NCBI RefSeq assembly: GCF_000192795.1
Contig: NW_007360611.1
Location: forward strand, 62,001-126,000
Reading direction: 5' to 3'
Length of the DNA: 64,000 nucleotides
Origin: Vavraia culicis subsp. floridensis
Taxonomy: Eukaryota > Microsporidia > Pleistophoridae
The notes below the pieces were generated by a model. It made no database searches, had not been told where the DNA came from, and worked only from the letters and a program-made list of their open reading frames with translations. The position numbers and the translations under genes are program-made. Shown piece after piece: positions 31,562 through 41,660 of this stretch (positions within the stretch are counted from its first letter, which is position 1; each line of letters opens with the position of its first letter).

Positions 31562-32373
31562 AATGAGAGGAAGCATAATTCAGCGGACGGGTGGTAAAAC
31601 AGGTAAATGGCGGCAGTGGTTGGTGACCTGAAAATGATTAGATCGGGGTATTAGGCGGAAAAATGTTCTTTTTATGAATAGCATTGTATTGGTGCGATAG
31701 GATGGATCGATGCTTTGAGCTACACCAACGATATGAGATGGTGAGCAGATGATCATCCATAGAATGTTTGTGCTGCGAATCGGTCCTTAATCTGTTATTT
31801 TGCGGTAGCCGTTGGAACGGAGATATGTTAAAGAGCAACACATTTTTGATTGTTGCTGTTAAACAAGCGGACAGTGATCCATCAAGCGCGCAATTCTGTT
31901 ATTATTTGGTACTCAAGCAGGGGGTGTTACCGACAATAAACGGGATTTGCTAGGATACTCGTAGACCAGGCTGAATCTAATAATTGTTATCGTAAACAGG
32001 TGATGTTTCCTGTGTTGGCATGAAATGCTGTGGCTTCACAACTATTTTTGCAGCTTATTTTGTTCTTGAAAGGATTGTACCGCAAATTGAAACAAACTTG
32101 CTGTACCTGATAGATGTACCAGTTACAAAGATTTACCGCAGTTTTTTGCCATGAAATGAACACAAATTCGTAGCTACTCCCCACAGTTTATACCTTTTTG
32201 GCACGCTTCGTATTATTTGAACATATAAAAACTGATATGTCATATTACCGAGCAATACGGATACCGCTAAATCGCAGCAACAGCATTGTTCCCTGGTACA
32301 GATGGCGTATTCGTGATCATTTTCGAGAAGCACGGTGCAAACGACTGTCTGTTTTATAAACTGAAATTGATGG
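31562..32373. other. Intergenic, no gene seen
   Basis: 0.8 kb with several short overlapping frames on both strands (31638-32333), none with motifs. Confidence 0.5.
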
Positions 32374-32377
32374 CCCC
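32374..32377 (+). promoter_or_regulatory. C-run start motif of Cdc7
   Basis: CCCC ending 3 bases before the ATG at 32381. Confidence 0.7.
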
Positions 32378-32380
32378 TTA

Positions 32381-33439
32381 ATGGAGCAGTTCAGTGCTGA
32401 GGAACGAACGTACTTCGAATGGTTCTCGGACAAATACAAGGTTATAGCACGGGCGGGTGAGGGCACGTTCAGTACCGTGTATAAGGCCGTGGATTTGAAT
32501 AACACAGAATCTGACAACTCGTACTCAAACGCAGCAATAAAGAATATAACAATGACCAGTGCGCCTAGCCGTGTTGCGGAGGAATTGCGCTTCCTGAAGA
32601 AACTGAACGGTGAGAACGGCGTAATACCGCTCCTGAACGTGCTCAGGTTTGAGGATCAGGTGGTTGCAGTCTTTCCGTACTTTGATTGCTCTGATTTCAG
32701 GGAGTTTCTGGAATTTTGCACCATCAATGATACCAGGGTGTATATGCGACAGTTATTGATAGCACTCAAGCACACACATGACAATCATATCATACACAGA
32801 GACATCAAGCCAAGCAATTTTTTGTACAATAGTGTGCAGCAGAGAGGCTTTCTGATTGATTTTGGGCTGGCACAGGAGGAAAAGAGCGTTCAAACACCGG
32901 AAGAACCGCCTACTAAGAACACGAAGACGAAACCATCGGTAACATTTTTTAATTCTGTTGTATCGAGATCTACGCAGCCTCCGGGTTATTACCAGACAGA
33001 CACCAGACCGGTCATGAAAGCGCAGCGAGCAGGGACACGTGGATTTAGAGCACCTGAGGTGCTTCTCCGGAATCCGAACCAGACTATTGCTATTGATGTG
33101 TGGTCGGTAGGCGTAATATTTCTTATATTGTTGACCAAACAATATCCTTTCTTCAATTCGCTTGATGATTTGGATGCTCTTGTGGAAATAGCCTGTATAT
33201 TTGGCAACAACGAGATGAGAAAGCTGGCTAAGCATCACGGTAGGGTGTGGAAAACTAATTTGCCTAGCATTCCAAACGACAGGATATCCTTTGAACGAAT
33301 AGTACGTGGTTTAAACCCAAACTGTGGGCTGGATAGGCATGGATACGATTTGCTGTACAGAATGCTTGAGCTCTACCCAGAGAAAAGAGTCACGGCGGAG
33401 GAAGCGCTCGTACATCCATTTCTGCAAAATGGTCAATAA
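32381..33439 (+). CDS. CDC7: Cdc7 protein kinase (DDK catalytic subunit)
   Basis: 352 residues. With Dbf4, Cdc7 phosphorylates MCM helicase subunits to fire replication origins. All kinase landmarks are present: G-E-G-T-F-S-T-V-Y (26-34), A-I-K (Lys 53), H-R-D-I-K-P-S-N (138-145), D-F-G (160-162) and A-P-E near 223. Cdc7-specific features are the P-S-R-V-A-E-E-L segment after the VAIK lysine, R-A-G-T-R-G-F-R-A-P-E-V-L in the activation loop, and a polar kinase insert (about 168-215) between DFG and APE. The C-terminal kinase insert of yeast Cdc7 is reduced. No Dbf4-like gene is seen in the window. Confidence 0.93.
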   Translation: MEQFSAEERTYFEWFSDKYKVIARAGEGTFSTVYKAVDLNNTESDNSYSNAAIKNITMTSAPSRVAEELRFLKKLNGENGVIPLLNVLRFEDQVVAVFPYFDCSDFREFLEFCTINDTRVYMRQLLIALKHTHDNHIIHRDIKPSNFLYNSVQQRGFLIDFGLAQEEKSVQTPEEPPTKNTKTKPSVTFFNSVVSRSTQPPGYYQTDTRPVMKAQRAGTRGFRAPEVLLRNPNQTIAIDVWSVGVIFLILLTKQYPFFNSLDDLDALVEIACIFGNNEMRKLAKHHGRVWKTNLPSIPNDRISFERIVRGLNPNCGLDRHGYDLLYRMLELYPEKRVTAEEALVHPFLQNGQ

Positions 33440-33881
33440 AGATATCTGGTTGTGTACAAAGTTTACATAATCGAGTGATTTGTCCAGTTTAAGAACTTGT
33501 CGGATACAGCTTGGAAACTTTCCATGGATAAGGCTGCTCACATCAACCTCTTATTAGTTTTATGGACACCGCCAGCTATGTCTACCAAGAAATGCATTCG
33601 GTTCATTCCATCAATAAAACCAGCTATTTCATTGTACAAAGCACGTAATTTGTGCCAGGTACCGGTATCGTATACGAAAGTATCATCAGTTAAAAGTATT
33701 TCTCTGTTTGTAACCGAACAAAGGTTATTGATGCCTGTAAATATAATTTTAGTGCACAGCATCTCGTTTAATGATCAGGTTAATAAAAAATTATCATTTT
33801 ATGATACTATTCCACCTGTTTTCAGGTTGTTTAGAGATTTGATCCCCATAACAGATATGGACAACCTTAGCAATACCAGTT
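33440..33881. other. Intergenic, ambiguous short frames
   Basis: 442 bases. A minus-strand ATG frame at 33538-33762 (74 codons) and a plus-strand frame at 33497-33892 (opens at TTG) overlap each other. Neither can be supported. Confidence 0.45.
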
Positions 33882-34988
33882 TTAATCATTAAAAATGCTC
33901 AATATCTGCTCAGTCAACTGCTCAATACGTAAAATGGCTAGCCTAGTCTCGGACGTACCGTATAACATTTTCGTTAATTCTCTGAACGAGTGTGGTAGGG
34001 TCAGTCGCAGTCTGTGGATTTGAACATGCTTGGCTTTAATCTCAGCTTCGTAATTCCTGGGCACATCGTGCAAAAAACACCAGAATTTTTCCAAAATCGT
34101 AATGAGATTAAGCACAGCATATGGTGCACCGGCTGATTGTGACATATAAACTTGGAAATTGAACACCGTTATGTCGATAAGCATGCTGATCAGACCAATG
34201 TCTTTTTGCAAACATTTTAACACCCGCATAGCATCTCTATTTTCGAACGCTTTGTTCGCGATGGAGCGTCGTGAGTTAGCCGGGTTAAATAATTTTTGGT
34301 CATACGAGTCGGATGAGCTGTCAGATAAATAAAATACGTTTGATGCACACTTTTTATCCGAGTCGGATGAGCTGTCAGATAAATAAAATATTTTCGATGC
34401 ACACTCTTTATCCGCATCTTGCGATGCCTTGCGGCAATTCTCCTGAAATTGTCTTTGTCGTGCATCACGTACCGGGCTCTTTCGTGAATACTTTTGCATT
34501 GAATATGGTTTACTCTGCAAATTACCACCCGTTTCCAATATTTCTGTTTTTATTCCGTTTTGATTGGCACCATTTTCTTTTTTTCTTTCGGTTGTTTCAT
34601 GCAAGCTCCATTTCAGGTTCTGATTCATATTTTTTGATGAAATATCAACGTAGCGATCAGAGCACAGCTCATAAGACACCAATAATCTACTAAATAGAGA
34701 ATAATTCGCACCACTAGATTGTAATAAATTATCATAATCTTTCGTATTCGTTTCCATACACGTCTTAATTTTCGGTCCAGGCACATGACAACCCAATGCG
34801 GCATTCTTTGAAAAGCAAGAATTAGCATGTCTTTGTTTTTCTGTTTTATTGGCATCCGCTCGAATATCTAGCCGCGGTTTCTCAATACATGATCCACTTC
34901 GTGTACAAACCATGTTCGGATCAAATGTTTGATTTACGTTAATTCCCCTTGACAAAATGAAGAAAGCTAACATTACAGAATATTTCAT
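33882..34988 (-). CDS. Secreted protein with Ser/Asp tandem repeat, unidentified
   Basis: 368 residues from the ATG at 34988, where a signal peptide begins directly (M-K-Y-S-V-M-L-A-F-F-I-L). An in-frame ATG at 35036 would put 16 basic residues before it and is less likely. The middle is polar with several cysteines and Asn-x-Ser/Thr sites. At about 205-240 an 18-residue unit occurs twice, each with F-Y-L-S-D-S-S-S-D-S, an ideal acidic casein-kinase-2 target; in DNA a 54-base repeat. The C-terminal 120 residues are helical and hydrophobic-patterned (L-I-D-I-T-V-F-N-F-Q-V-Y ... L-I-T-I-L-E-K-F) but not a membrane span. That domain resembles part of the protein at 59149-60723. No C-run upstream. 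Confidence 0.72.
   Translation of the reverse strand: MKYSVMLAFFILSRGINVNQTFDPNMVCTRSGSCIEKPRLDIRADANKTEKQRHANSCFSKNAALGCHVPGPKIKTCMETNTKDYDNLLQSSGANYSLFSRLLVSYELCSDRYVDISSKNMNQNLKWSLHETTERKKENGANQNGIKTEILETGGNLQSKPYSMQKYSRKSPVRDARQRQFQENCRKASQDADKECASKIFYLSDSSSDSDKKCASNVFYLSDSSSDSYDQKLFNPANSRRSIANKAFENRDAMRVLKCLQKDIGLISMLIDITVFNFQVYMSQSAGAPYAVLNLITILEKFWCFLHDVPRNYEAEIKAKHVQIHRLRLTLPHSFRELTKMLYGTSETRLAILRIEQLTEQILSIFND
34306..34413 (-). repeat. 54-bp in-frame tandem repeat, two copies
   Basis: Copies begin at 34306 and 34360. The first 30 or so bases are identical and encode the complement of the S-D-S-S-S-D-S motif; the remainder shows a few substitutions. Confidence 0.8.
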
Positions 34989-35835
34989 TAAGTTAACTTT
35001 TTGAGGTTTAATCTTTTTATCCACAATTCTCTGCATGACAGGACGTCACTTTTGATAAGCTTGTGCGCAACAAAATTTCAGTCGAAATTCAACAAACTTA
35101 AAAGTTCTTATGCTGATGCGTTAATTTACTACTTTTCTTTTGTTCTTGAAGGGAAACATTCTCTGAAGATTTTAAGAACTGAAAGAGCTTATTTTAGGAT
35201 ATGGTTACCAGCCCAATGCTCATCGAGTGTATTATTATGTTGCGCACATTTTAAGAATATACCTCACCCGCACACCAAGTCGTGGGCGAGCACAAGTATC
35301 ATCCTACAAACTCTTATTTTACTGCATGACTTTCCTTCTACTCCAGCCATGACCTTTAGCCCATTTCATATGACCCTATACCGGGATCGTAAAGCACATA
35401 TTTGTACTGCAGTTCAGCACCTACCACAAGTGGTGGATACTTCTCGATATTAAGATATCTGTTTTAGTCCTGCACAACACATAGGGCGTGTAATTTCTAC
35501 CAAACTGTCTAAATAAGCTCGTCCATTTTCATGAGCAAAACACTCACCTGGTGTAATAGGAGCATGAGATGCTGCAATGGTGTTAATCTGTGCACTGTTA
35601 CCAGTGTTCGCTTTTCCACAAAGCATTTATCGATCAGATTCCCTTCTTTCACAGAAGAATTTGTGCTCCTGACCCCAAATATGAGGCATGTTAGGCTACT
35701 CACTCGACCGTTCAGTGCCGAAGGCGTATTTGCATTTCATCAATCAAACAAAGTGTCGATTTGAAATGGTACTGAGACCTGCAAACGAAAAGCACATTAT
35801 CGTACGGTATAGATAATCGGGCATAAACAGAATAA
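34989..35835. other. Intergenic, no gene seen
   Basis: 0.85 kb between the secreted-protein gene's start and the 3' end of GluRS. Open frames at 35001-35764 are short and lack motifs. Confidence 0.5.
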
Positions 35836-37740
35836 TTAATTTTTATTGAGTACTTTCCGCTTCTGTTCAGTGTAGGGAACCATGATAAAATCACCGGATT
35901 TGTAATCGCGTCTACAGAAGCCTATACGCTCAAATTGTATGACCTCGCCGTACTTTACGTCCTCAACGGACTTTTCGGCATAAATTTGGATGATGTTCTT
36001 CGATTCGGTGTTAAACCTACCGTCAATCACCAGATCACTGTAAATTGCTAAATTGATGTTGAGCGCTCCCTCAAGCGACACCCATGTAATTTTATTCACA
36101 GTTGTCTTGACATCACCATCCGGATTGTTCATGACTAGTATTGCATCAGGCTGCCTGCTCTTCACCACAACATTTCCAACGTGCATCAGGGTAAACTCCT
36201 CGTTATCTGCAAGCTGTTCCGCATCTTCTTTAGAAATCACCATGCTCTTGGTATAAACAGTCCTTTGTCCCATCGAGGAATCCTTTTTGTTGTACGGAAT
36301 CGTTAACGTCGCTTCTAACGGCTCTACTGGCTCTCCCTTGTCATCCACAAAACAAATCTTCACACACCTGTCCTGCTTTACACCTGAATATCTTTTACAC
36401 ATCCTTTCCAGATACTTCTTGTTCATTGCCCATATCTTATCCCATGAGTTAACGGTGTTCTTCTGCCGCATTCCCTGCATCGTTATATACTCCTTCAGAA
36501 CATTTATATTCAATCCCAGTCTCATAATGCCTCTTATAGTCGGTATTCTTGGATCGTCCCAGGTCAAACCGTGCTCTTCAATGATCGTTCTGAGCTTTCT
36601 TTTCGACAAAATTGTGTTCTCAAAATTTAATCTGCTGAAGTCTTTTATGATTGGCGTACGCATTTTGAGCATCCTGAGGAACCAAAAATACTGCGCATTC
36701 CTGTCCCTGAATTCGTTGGTACGCAACACTGTGGTCACTCCTTCCGTACTGTCCACAATTGGACAGGCAAAATCGTACGTCGGAGACAGTCTAGAATTCG
36801 TTCTACCATGCTTCTTGTCCTTCAATCTAAATATGACAGGGTCTCTTAGAGCTTTGTTCTTGTCGTCAACCGATATTTTAGCTCTCACGCAGTAATGCTC
36901 GAATTCAGACGTGTCTACCGGCTTCTCCGTATCTCCCAGTTCCATCATCTTATGAAATATTTTCATGTTATCGGCCGGTTTCGTATTTCTCTTGGCACTT
37001 TCGATGCCGTCCATTCTCTCCTTGTTCATTTGTTCCTGCTCAGTGTTGTCACAGTACGCCAATCCCTCGTTGATCAGATATTGAGCACACACCATAATTG
37101 TCTTATAGTGATCACTTGTTCTGGACAGCCGATGCTCTTTCAGCTCAAGTAGCTCCAGGTCCTCCAAGATAATCTTCTCGTACAGATCCGAGCCCTTCTC
37201 CTGGTTTGTGTCATCAAATCGAACAATGAGCCTGTCAGCCATTGAGTTGTTCAGAAGCGCTGCTTTCACATGTCCTAGATGCAGATAACCGCTCGGTTCT
37301 GGTGGAAATCTACATGTCTCCTTCGGTTTCATCTCATTTTTGTACTCTTCAATGATTCCGTTATTTTTTGCGAGATCACACAGCACCCGTAGTACGTCAG
37401 CAATGTGCTCGTTCTCATCCGTCAAGCCGCTAGAGGCTTTGTCTGTTTTCATTGCTTTGAGAAGCGTACCGTCGGCATAAAGCAGTGAAAAGTAAACATC
37501 TCTCAGCGCATCGGCCTCTTTTTTATACTGCAGCACCGCTTCTTTCAGGTTCACATCGCTAAACGAGCAAATCTTTCCTAGAAGCGATTTGACCGGCGTG
37601 TTTTCAAAAATTGATTCGAGCACATCAACATCAATGTCTTTCTTCTCCTTGTCAAGGACTACATCGTGTGGCGTGTACTTCTTGATCAAATAGTAGAAAA
37701 CAAAACTTCGTTTATCTGATGGATTGAGCCTCACTTGCAT
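35836..37740 (-). CDS. GluRS: Glutamyl-tRNA synthetase, eukaryotic cytosolic type
   Basis: 634 residues. It attaches glutamate to tRNA-Glu in the cytosol. After an N-terminal domain of about 140 residues, the class I catalytic core opens with F-P-P-E-P-S-G-Y-L-H-L-G-H (145-157, the HIGH motif being 154-157). It continues with R-F-D-D-T-N, Y-D-F-A-C-P-I-V-D-S and, near 376-381, L-S-K-R-K-L, the KMSKS equivalent. W-D-D-P-R-I-P-T-I-R-G follows. The C-terminal beta-barrel anticodon-binding region (about 440-630) ends in F-E-R-I-G-F-C-R-R-D. The D-F-A-C-P-I-V-D-S motif and the SKRKL form point to GluRS rather than GlnRS, which is close in fold. CCC lies 5 bases upstream of the ATG. Divergent from Cdc37. 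Confidence 0.95.
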   Translation of the reverse strand: MQVRLNPSDKRSFVFYYLIKKYTPHDVVLDKEKKDIDVDVLESIFENTPVKSLLGKICSFSDVNLKEAVLQYKKEADALRDVYFSLLYADGTLLKAMKTDKASSGLTDENEHIADVLRVLCDLAKNNGIIEEYKNEMKPKETCRFPPEPSGYLHLGHVKAALLNNSMADRLIVRFDDTNQEKGSDLYEKIILEDLELLELKEHRLSRTSDHYKTIMVCAQYLINEGLAYCDNTEQEQMNKERMDGIESAKRNTKPADNMKIFHKMMELGDTEKPVDTSEFEHYCVRAKISVDDKNKALRDPVIFRLKDKKHGRTNSRLSPTYDFACPIVDSTEGVTTVLRTNEFRDRNAQYFWFLRMLKMRTPIIKDFSRLNFENTILSKRKLRTIIEEHGLTWDDPRIPTIRGIMRLGLNINVLKEYITMQGMRQKNTVNSWDKIWAMNKKYLERMCKRYSGVKQDRCVKICFVDDKGEPVEPLEATLTIPYNKKDSSMGQRTVYTKSMVISKEDAEQLADNEEFTLMHVGNVVVKSRQPDAILVMNNPDGDVKTTVNKITWVSLEGALNINLAIYSDLVIDGRFNTESKNIIQIYAEKSVEDVKYGEVIQFERIGFCRRDYKSGDFIMVPYTEQKRKVLNKN

Positions 37741-37745
37741 TTGCA

Positions 37746-37748
37746 GGG
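37746..37748 (-). promoter_or_regulatory. C-run start motif of GluRS
   Basis: CCC on the minus strand, 5 bases upstream of the ATG at 37740 (GACCCTGCAAATG). Confidence 0.7.
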
Positions 37749-37770
37749 TCGGCCGTAAAAAATTAAAAAT

Positions 37771-37798
37771 TTAGCACAAAACGGTATAAAAGTGCTAA
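37771..37798. promoter_or_regulatory. Inverted repeat upstream of GluRS
   Basis: TTAGCAC at 37771-37777 and its perfect complement GTGCTAA at 37792-37798, with a 14-base loop containing TATA-like sequence on either strand. It lies about 30-60 bases upstream of the GluRS start and may be a core promoter or chance. Confidence 0.35.
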
Positions 37799-38421
37799 TT
37801 GAACGCTTCTATGATTTAAATGAATCACACAGCGCAACATTTTAAGATGAAGGGGGTCTGCGTTCAAATATATTATGCGTACACCAACCAAGCCATGTCG
37901 TATAGATACTGTTCTACAATACGTTTAACATACGAAACATGGCGGAAAGCGTTAAATAGCGGAATAATTTGCGCAATGGAGTATACTAGCATTGCATAAC
38001 TTTATAGTTTACTTCTCAATTACATTTATCTCTGTTCCATAACTTTACGATTTACTTCTACTACATCTTCATACGATGAAGTATCAGGTTGACACGCATG
38101 CATTCACTTGGTATCGGTTCAGCTGTTACAAACTGTCTAATATCGGTTATATCTATGAATTGACAGCTTCTTAATCAATTATCTGTACCATAAACACTCT
38201 AATTACATTATTATTGCTCAATTGCACGGTATCTACCGCAACAGTGGTGGTATGTGAGCACAAGCTGATACGTACTCAGAGCACTGCTCAAATATTGCGG
38301 AAACATTTGCTAACATGCAATAAGGGGCACAGCAACAAGGTATTGATGGTATTACGGGTCTTTATATACGAGTAATGGTTCTTTTGGCACGACGTGGGCT
38401 TTAATTTCGCAATACCGCCAA

Positions 38422-38426
38422 CCCCC
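38422..38426 (+). promoter_or_regulatory. C-run start motif of the Cdc37-like gene
   Basis: CCCCC ending 3 bases before the ATG at 38430. It places the start here even though the frame is open from 38394. Confidence 0.7.
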
Positions 38427-38429
38427 GCC

Positions 38430-39065
38430 ATGGATCATCCCATCAATGAAATGGAATTGAGCAGTGATTCGTCAGACTACAATCATCAAAACATAGAGAA
38501 GAGCACACTACGCAGATTAGTGCGCGAAAAGAAGGAGCGCGATAGGCATGAAATGGCGAAAGAACTGGAGGACATAAAGAAGAAACTCGAAAAACAGTAC
38601 GATCCAGAGCTGGACAAGAGAAAGGAGTTTATTGAACGAAAGCTCAGGCCGAAATTCGTTGAAACAAGCACAAACACGATCAACAACGCGGTCGAAGAGC
38701 AAAACAATGACGATAATTTTGCAGAGTGTCTGTTATTCTTGGGCAATGATCCTACCATTGAAAATTTCATAGAATTTGTTGAGAACACGAAGAACGTAAA
38801 TCTTGAACAATTTGATGAATTTTTGCTTCTGAACTTGGCAGAGAACATCAAAGAGGGCCTGAACGAGGCAGGGCTCGTCATTTCAACCCTTTCGTTGTAT
38901 TTCAAGTATCTCAAACAGGGCGGCGTATCTCTTCTCAGGAAGTTGAGCGAGTCCTTGAAGGACGAGAGCAAAAAAAGAATTTTTGATGACGAGTGCAGGA
39001 AGTACTACGAAGACTCGAAGCAGGCACTTCTCAGTCTCAAGGACACGCGTGGCGAACTGAGATGA
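38430..39065 (+). CDS. Cdc37-like Hsp90 co-chaperone
   Basis: 211 residues, well short of the 380-500 of fungal and animal Cdc37. Cdc37 delivers protein kinases to Hsp90. The N-terminus carries the Cdc37 pattern of an acidic Ser/Asp run, an N-I-(E/D) step and a basic coiled coil: S-S-D-S-S-D-Y-N-H-Q-N-I-E-K-S-T-L-R-R near residues 10-28, then Glu/Lys/Arg-rich helix to about 75. Residues 95-200 form a helical block (L-L-L-N-L-A-E-N-I-K-E-G-L then Y-F-K-Y-L-K) consistent with the Hsp90-binding middle domain. The usual N-terminal aromatic Y-S-x-W motif is missing. If correct, Cdc7 is an obvious potential client. Another coiled-coil protein is possible. Confidence 0.58.
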   Translation: MDHPINEMELSSDSSDYNHQNIEKSTLRRLVREKKERDRHEMAKELEDIKKKLEKQYDPELDKRKEFIERKLRPKFVETSTNTINNAVEEQNNDDNFAECLLFLGNDPTIENFIEFVENTKNVNLEQFDEFLLLNLAENIKEGLNEAGLVISTLSLYFKYLKQGGVSLLRKLSESLKDESKKRIFDDECRKYYEDSKQALLSLKDTRGELR

Positions 39066-41660
39066 TAAGCTGTCGTTAAATAAATATTTGTTCGTTGAGT
39101 TTTGCCAACGGTTCTAAGCTTTAGCACTGTTTCGCGGTGCATGTTAATTCCTTGATCAGATTTTATGTACCATACCGAATTTATTCGCCTGCATTATTTT
39201 CCGTACATCGAATTCATGTCAAACGCACTTATTATCGGTTTTGTACGCGGGAATAAACGTGGAAGTGATGATTCGTTTTGTAGTATCGGCTTAAATGTGA
39301 TCATGCTCTGACGTAGCTCCCAGAACAAACGTAGAAGTACAGCATCGACTTGCAAACCTTCTCAAAGGCTAATGAACGTGGTATAACCGTGTACCTGTGC
39401 TGCAATCATCATACATAGATTACGTTTATCATTATTGGCCAAGTGCACAATTGCGTTATTTTACATCTGGTCTGAACGAATTGGACAGAATAATCAATTT
39501 GACAGGTGATAGCACATCAAGAGCGTTAATCAGCGCAGAACAAGCGTATAGCATTAGAGTTGTACGTGCGGTGGTGCATGCTAAGTATTATGTGGCCAAT
39601 TGCAGTCTAACAGGTCATTCATGTTGTGAACCTTGCTATATTCGCTACGGGCCCGTGTTGTAATGAACTGTTTCTAAATATGATCTAGCTGAACAGTAGG
39701 TACTTAGTGAACACCATAATTGACCTAAAGAGTTGAACACACGGCTTGGTACACGTTTTAGAATGAGCACCACGCTGGATCAGCAGCTTACGAGAGTTGA
39801 TGTATGAAAATACTAAAAAAGTTTTTAACTGCCAAAACGTGCGTATCAGATGAGTAAATGATGAGGAACACGAGTAAGCATGAACAGTACCAATGATTTA
39901 CTTTCTTTTTGGTTAGGAAGAAATCTTTGCTTTGCACAACCACGCCTGTCTAACACTGCATTACAAGATGAGATTTAGGCACCGCGCAAGGCACGTTTTT
40001 TGTTATAATCCGCTGTTTCACCAGAAATATTTGAACTAACCGCAGCAATTTTATTTATCTGAAGCAATACGCTAAAAAATGGTTGGCAACGATTAAAGAA
40101 ATTTTTGATGCGTTCCTTTGGCTAGAACACCTTCTTGGTGTACAAAATTACACTTTTTACTGTTCGGTATAGCTGTGGTAGTTCACCTCTGCTGCAGTAC
40201 CGTGCTGCTGGACGGGTGAGGTAAAAAAGTACGTCTTCTTATCTTCTGGTCAAACGCACTTCTTTAACACCATTGCAACGATAATCTGCTGTGCACGTGG
40301 ATTATGTCCGTTCACCAGAGTTTCTACCGCACTTACAGCACCCATCAAAGACTCACTCACCACATGTACCCAAGCCGATATCACGTCCCATCCGCTAACT
40401 CATCTTTTAACCGAGAGGTACGGTTCACGTGTAGGATAGATTGGTGATCTAAACCTTGCGTGCTTGACAGGTGGATACAATCAAAGCGATGTGTCAAGAA
40501 CATACCGGTGGATGATAAAACGACGAGCGATGAAAAGTGCGGGAGCATCAAAATTGGGCAGCAGACAAAGGCCATACACAAGAAGGCGCACGGTTAACAG
40601 GTTCATGAATGTAGGACTCAGATGCTTGTGCACACCGTATGGATGCAATTAAAAAACATTTCTACAGATCTGGTAATTGTGGTACGGAGAACCGACCGAT
40701 CTACTTGTTCTACCTTCATCACGATGTGCCATCAAATTGATGAACGTGATGTTCGCATCGGTACCGGTCATCGCACGCTTAGTGTTTTTTATCCATGCTG
40801 TGCTAAAAGGCAATTTACTTTTCTGTGATGTAACCAAATTAACACTTTGTACATAAAAATTAAGAATGGAGAAGAAGACCTGTCATAGCAGAGTGAATGG
40901 CACTTAAAACAAATTTGCTGTCATTATGAGAGAGCCATACGGTTCATTTCGCTGGTCATTGATCGATAAATTTATTTTTCTGGAACTCGTGAGCTTTTGA
41001 ATTTGCCCAAATTTATACAACATACCAAAATGAAACAACTAAAAAGAGCACTTAGAAACACCGAAATGCTTGTAAACGTGTGCGAATGGTAAACATGCGT
41101 TCTTATCATCATTTCAAAGCTTTTGCACAGTTACCGGGCGAACTTCGTTTCCCTCGCGGTCGTAATCGGTTGATAGCACGTCATGCAAATCTCTTATAGA
41201 GCGGCAGTCTAAGCACTGCAAACAAACAATGCTGCCACACTTTGGTGCGCACGTTTCATTTCGTACCGAAACGTTAAATTGGTGGCGAGGCATTCGTGAG
41301 GTGCTAATTCGTGTGTACCGGTACAAAAGAATGTTTACGGTGTTGCAAACAAATTCTTGTTCGTGCGTACGGTGTACCACGAGACCGTCTCCCTGCCAAC
41401 CACACTCACCTGTACAACCGATGCCGTGCTGCTGTACACGTATTCACCCAGTAGCACGTGTTAATTTGGAGTGTTCAGACGAGCCTGAACCTTTTCGGTA
41501 TATTTAACATTTTTTGAGCGCAGTAATTAAAAATTCAATTCGGAGATCTGCAGGTAAAAACACCACTAATACCTCAGAATGCACCAAATGTGTGCACATC
41601 ACCGTACTTTATCACCTTATCAACAAAAAAAAATAAAAACAAAATAAAAAATAATAAGCC
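39066..41660. other. Large intergenic stretch, no gene seen
   Basis: 2.6 kb, the longest empty region in the window and less AT-rich than the other spacers. Open frames on both strands (39397-39663, 40381-40837, 41114-41507) are under 95 codons, overlap each other and carry no motifs. The final 50 bases before the myosin gene are an A-rich leader. No tRNA, rRNA or repeat was recognised. Confidence 0.5.

Larger units (their letters stand above)
37741..38421. other. Divergent intergenic, GluRS / Cdc37-like
   Basis: About 0.7 kb. The C-run motifs at both ends and the inverted repeat at 37771-37798 are the only features recognised. Confidence 0.55.

Noticed and set aside
33497..33892. Overlapping plus (131 codons) and minus (74 codons) frames after Cdc7
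   Set aside because: The plus frame opens at TTG and neither has a family motif. The minus frame has a stretch vaguely like a kelch strand, too short to support a call.
39397..39663. 88-codon plus frame
   Set aside because: Opens at GTG, has no domain, and lies in a region where frames on both strands are equally open.
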